From NCBI RefSeq assembly GCF_900100945.1, contig NZ_FNCG01000006.1, forward strand, positions 248,001 through 312,000: DNA of 64,000 nucleotides. The letters run 5' to 3'. Position 1 is the stretch's first letter, and every line of letters begins with the position of its first letter. Source of the DNA: Mucilaginibacter gossypii. GTDB lineage: Bacteria > Bacteroidota > Bacteroidia > Sphingobacteriales > Sphingobacteriaceae. A program made the position numbers and the translations under genes. This document shows, in pieces, positions 63,867-64,000 of this stretch. The notes below the pieces were generated by a model. That model saw only the letters and a list, made by a program, of their open reading frames with translations, had not been told where the DNA came from and did not search any database.

Positions 63867-64000
63867 TTATGCTACTGGATGCTTCTCCAGCTCCGGTGTA
63901 TATTTGCCATCACGGGCTACTGTATTAATATGGGCACGTTCATATAACAGCTTTTGTGCCTCTTCAATATTTTCATCTTTACCGCCCCATTTTTCCAGTG
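63867..64000 (-). CDS. 3' end of an unidentified gene
   Basis: About 44 codons to a stop at 63867, reading LEKWGGKDENIEEAQKLL, YERAHINTVARDGKYTPEL, EKHPVA. The reading is open to the right edge, highly charged and soluble, and ends neatly before the shared terminator, so it is probably a real C terminus. Family not recognised. Confidence 0.6.
   Translation of the reverse strand, partial: LEKWGGKDENIEEAQKLLYERAHINTVARDGKYTPELEKHPVA

Noticed and set aside
1..64000. tRNA, rRNA, CRISPR, transposase or prophage genes
   Set aside because: All intergenic gaps were read on both strands and none of these was recognised; only small non-coding inverted repeats are present.

Overview
The window looks like chromosome of a Bacteroidota species, most likely family Sphingobacteriaceae (Mucilaginibacter/Pedobacter-like). 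The evidence is four SusC-type TonB-dependent receptors, SusD-type lipoproteins, ECF sigma/FecR pairs, TAnnTTTG promoter boxes, weak Shine-Dalgarno sequences, and many secreted carbohydrate-active or DUF1080 proteins. Genus is inferred from gene style only. No tRNA, rRNA, CRISPR array, prophage or transposase gene was seen.

Layout. (1) 1-8.5 kb: a glycan-use regulon with a SusC (cut by the left edge), a GH109-type alpha-N-acetylgalactosaminidase, a DUF3472 protein, a LacI regulator and an N-acetylhexosamine 1-kinase (NahK-like). Five exact copies of the palindrome CAAACGTTTG sit in front of these genes and tie them together. (2) 8.6-12.4 kb: housekeeping genes (topoisomerase III, exonuclease III) and two small hypotheticals. 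(3) 12.4-19.8 kb: a six-gene operon controlled by a GntR/YtrA-like repressor, with two ABC systems, a GIN-domain protein and a 1212-aa permease fused to a degenerate M1-peptidase domain. (4) 19.8-20.2 kb: two small inverted-repeat elements side by side. (5) 20.2-29.9 kb: a fucosidase locus with GH29, a frameshifted SusD, SusC with an STN domain, FecR, ECF sigma and a divergent LacI. (6) 30.1-34.9 kb: glpR-like repressor, glpD, glpK and glpF. (7) 35-43.5 kb: ECF sigma, FecR, SusC, SusD and a secreted phosphodiesterase-alkaline phosphatase fusion, lying tail-to-tail with the glycerol genes. (8) 43.7-45.6 kb: FadR-type regulator and an Fsr-like MFS exporter sharing an identical operator. (9) 45.7-59.2 kb: SusC/SusD, a 1190-aa FG-GAP/ASPIC lipoprotein, two DUF1080 proteins and a beta-propeller/cytochrome c protein. 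(10) 59.6-64 kb: phytase-like esterase lipoprotein, M28 peptidase, alginate-lyase-family protein and the 3' end of an unidentified gene.

Together these are mostly nutrient-scavenging modules, each with its own outer-membrane importer and local regulator. The two most interesting units are the GalNAc-type regulon at the left, and the apparent organophosphate module in the middle. In the latter a SusCD pair carries no glycosidase; it has a two-domain enzyme that could turn glycerophosphodiesters into glycerol for the adjacent glpFKD genes. All functional statements come from reading motifs and remembered family features; no database search was run.
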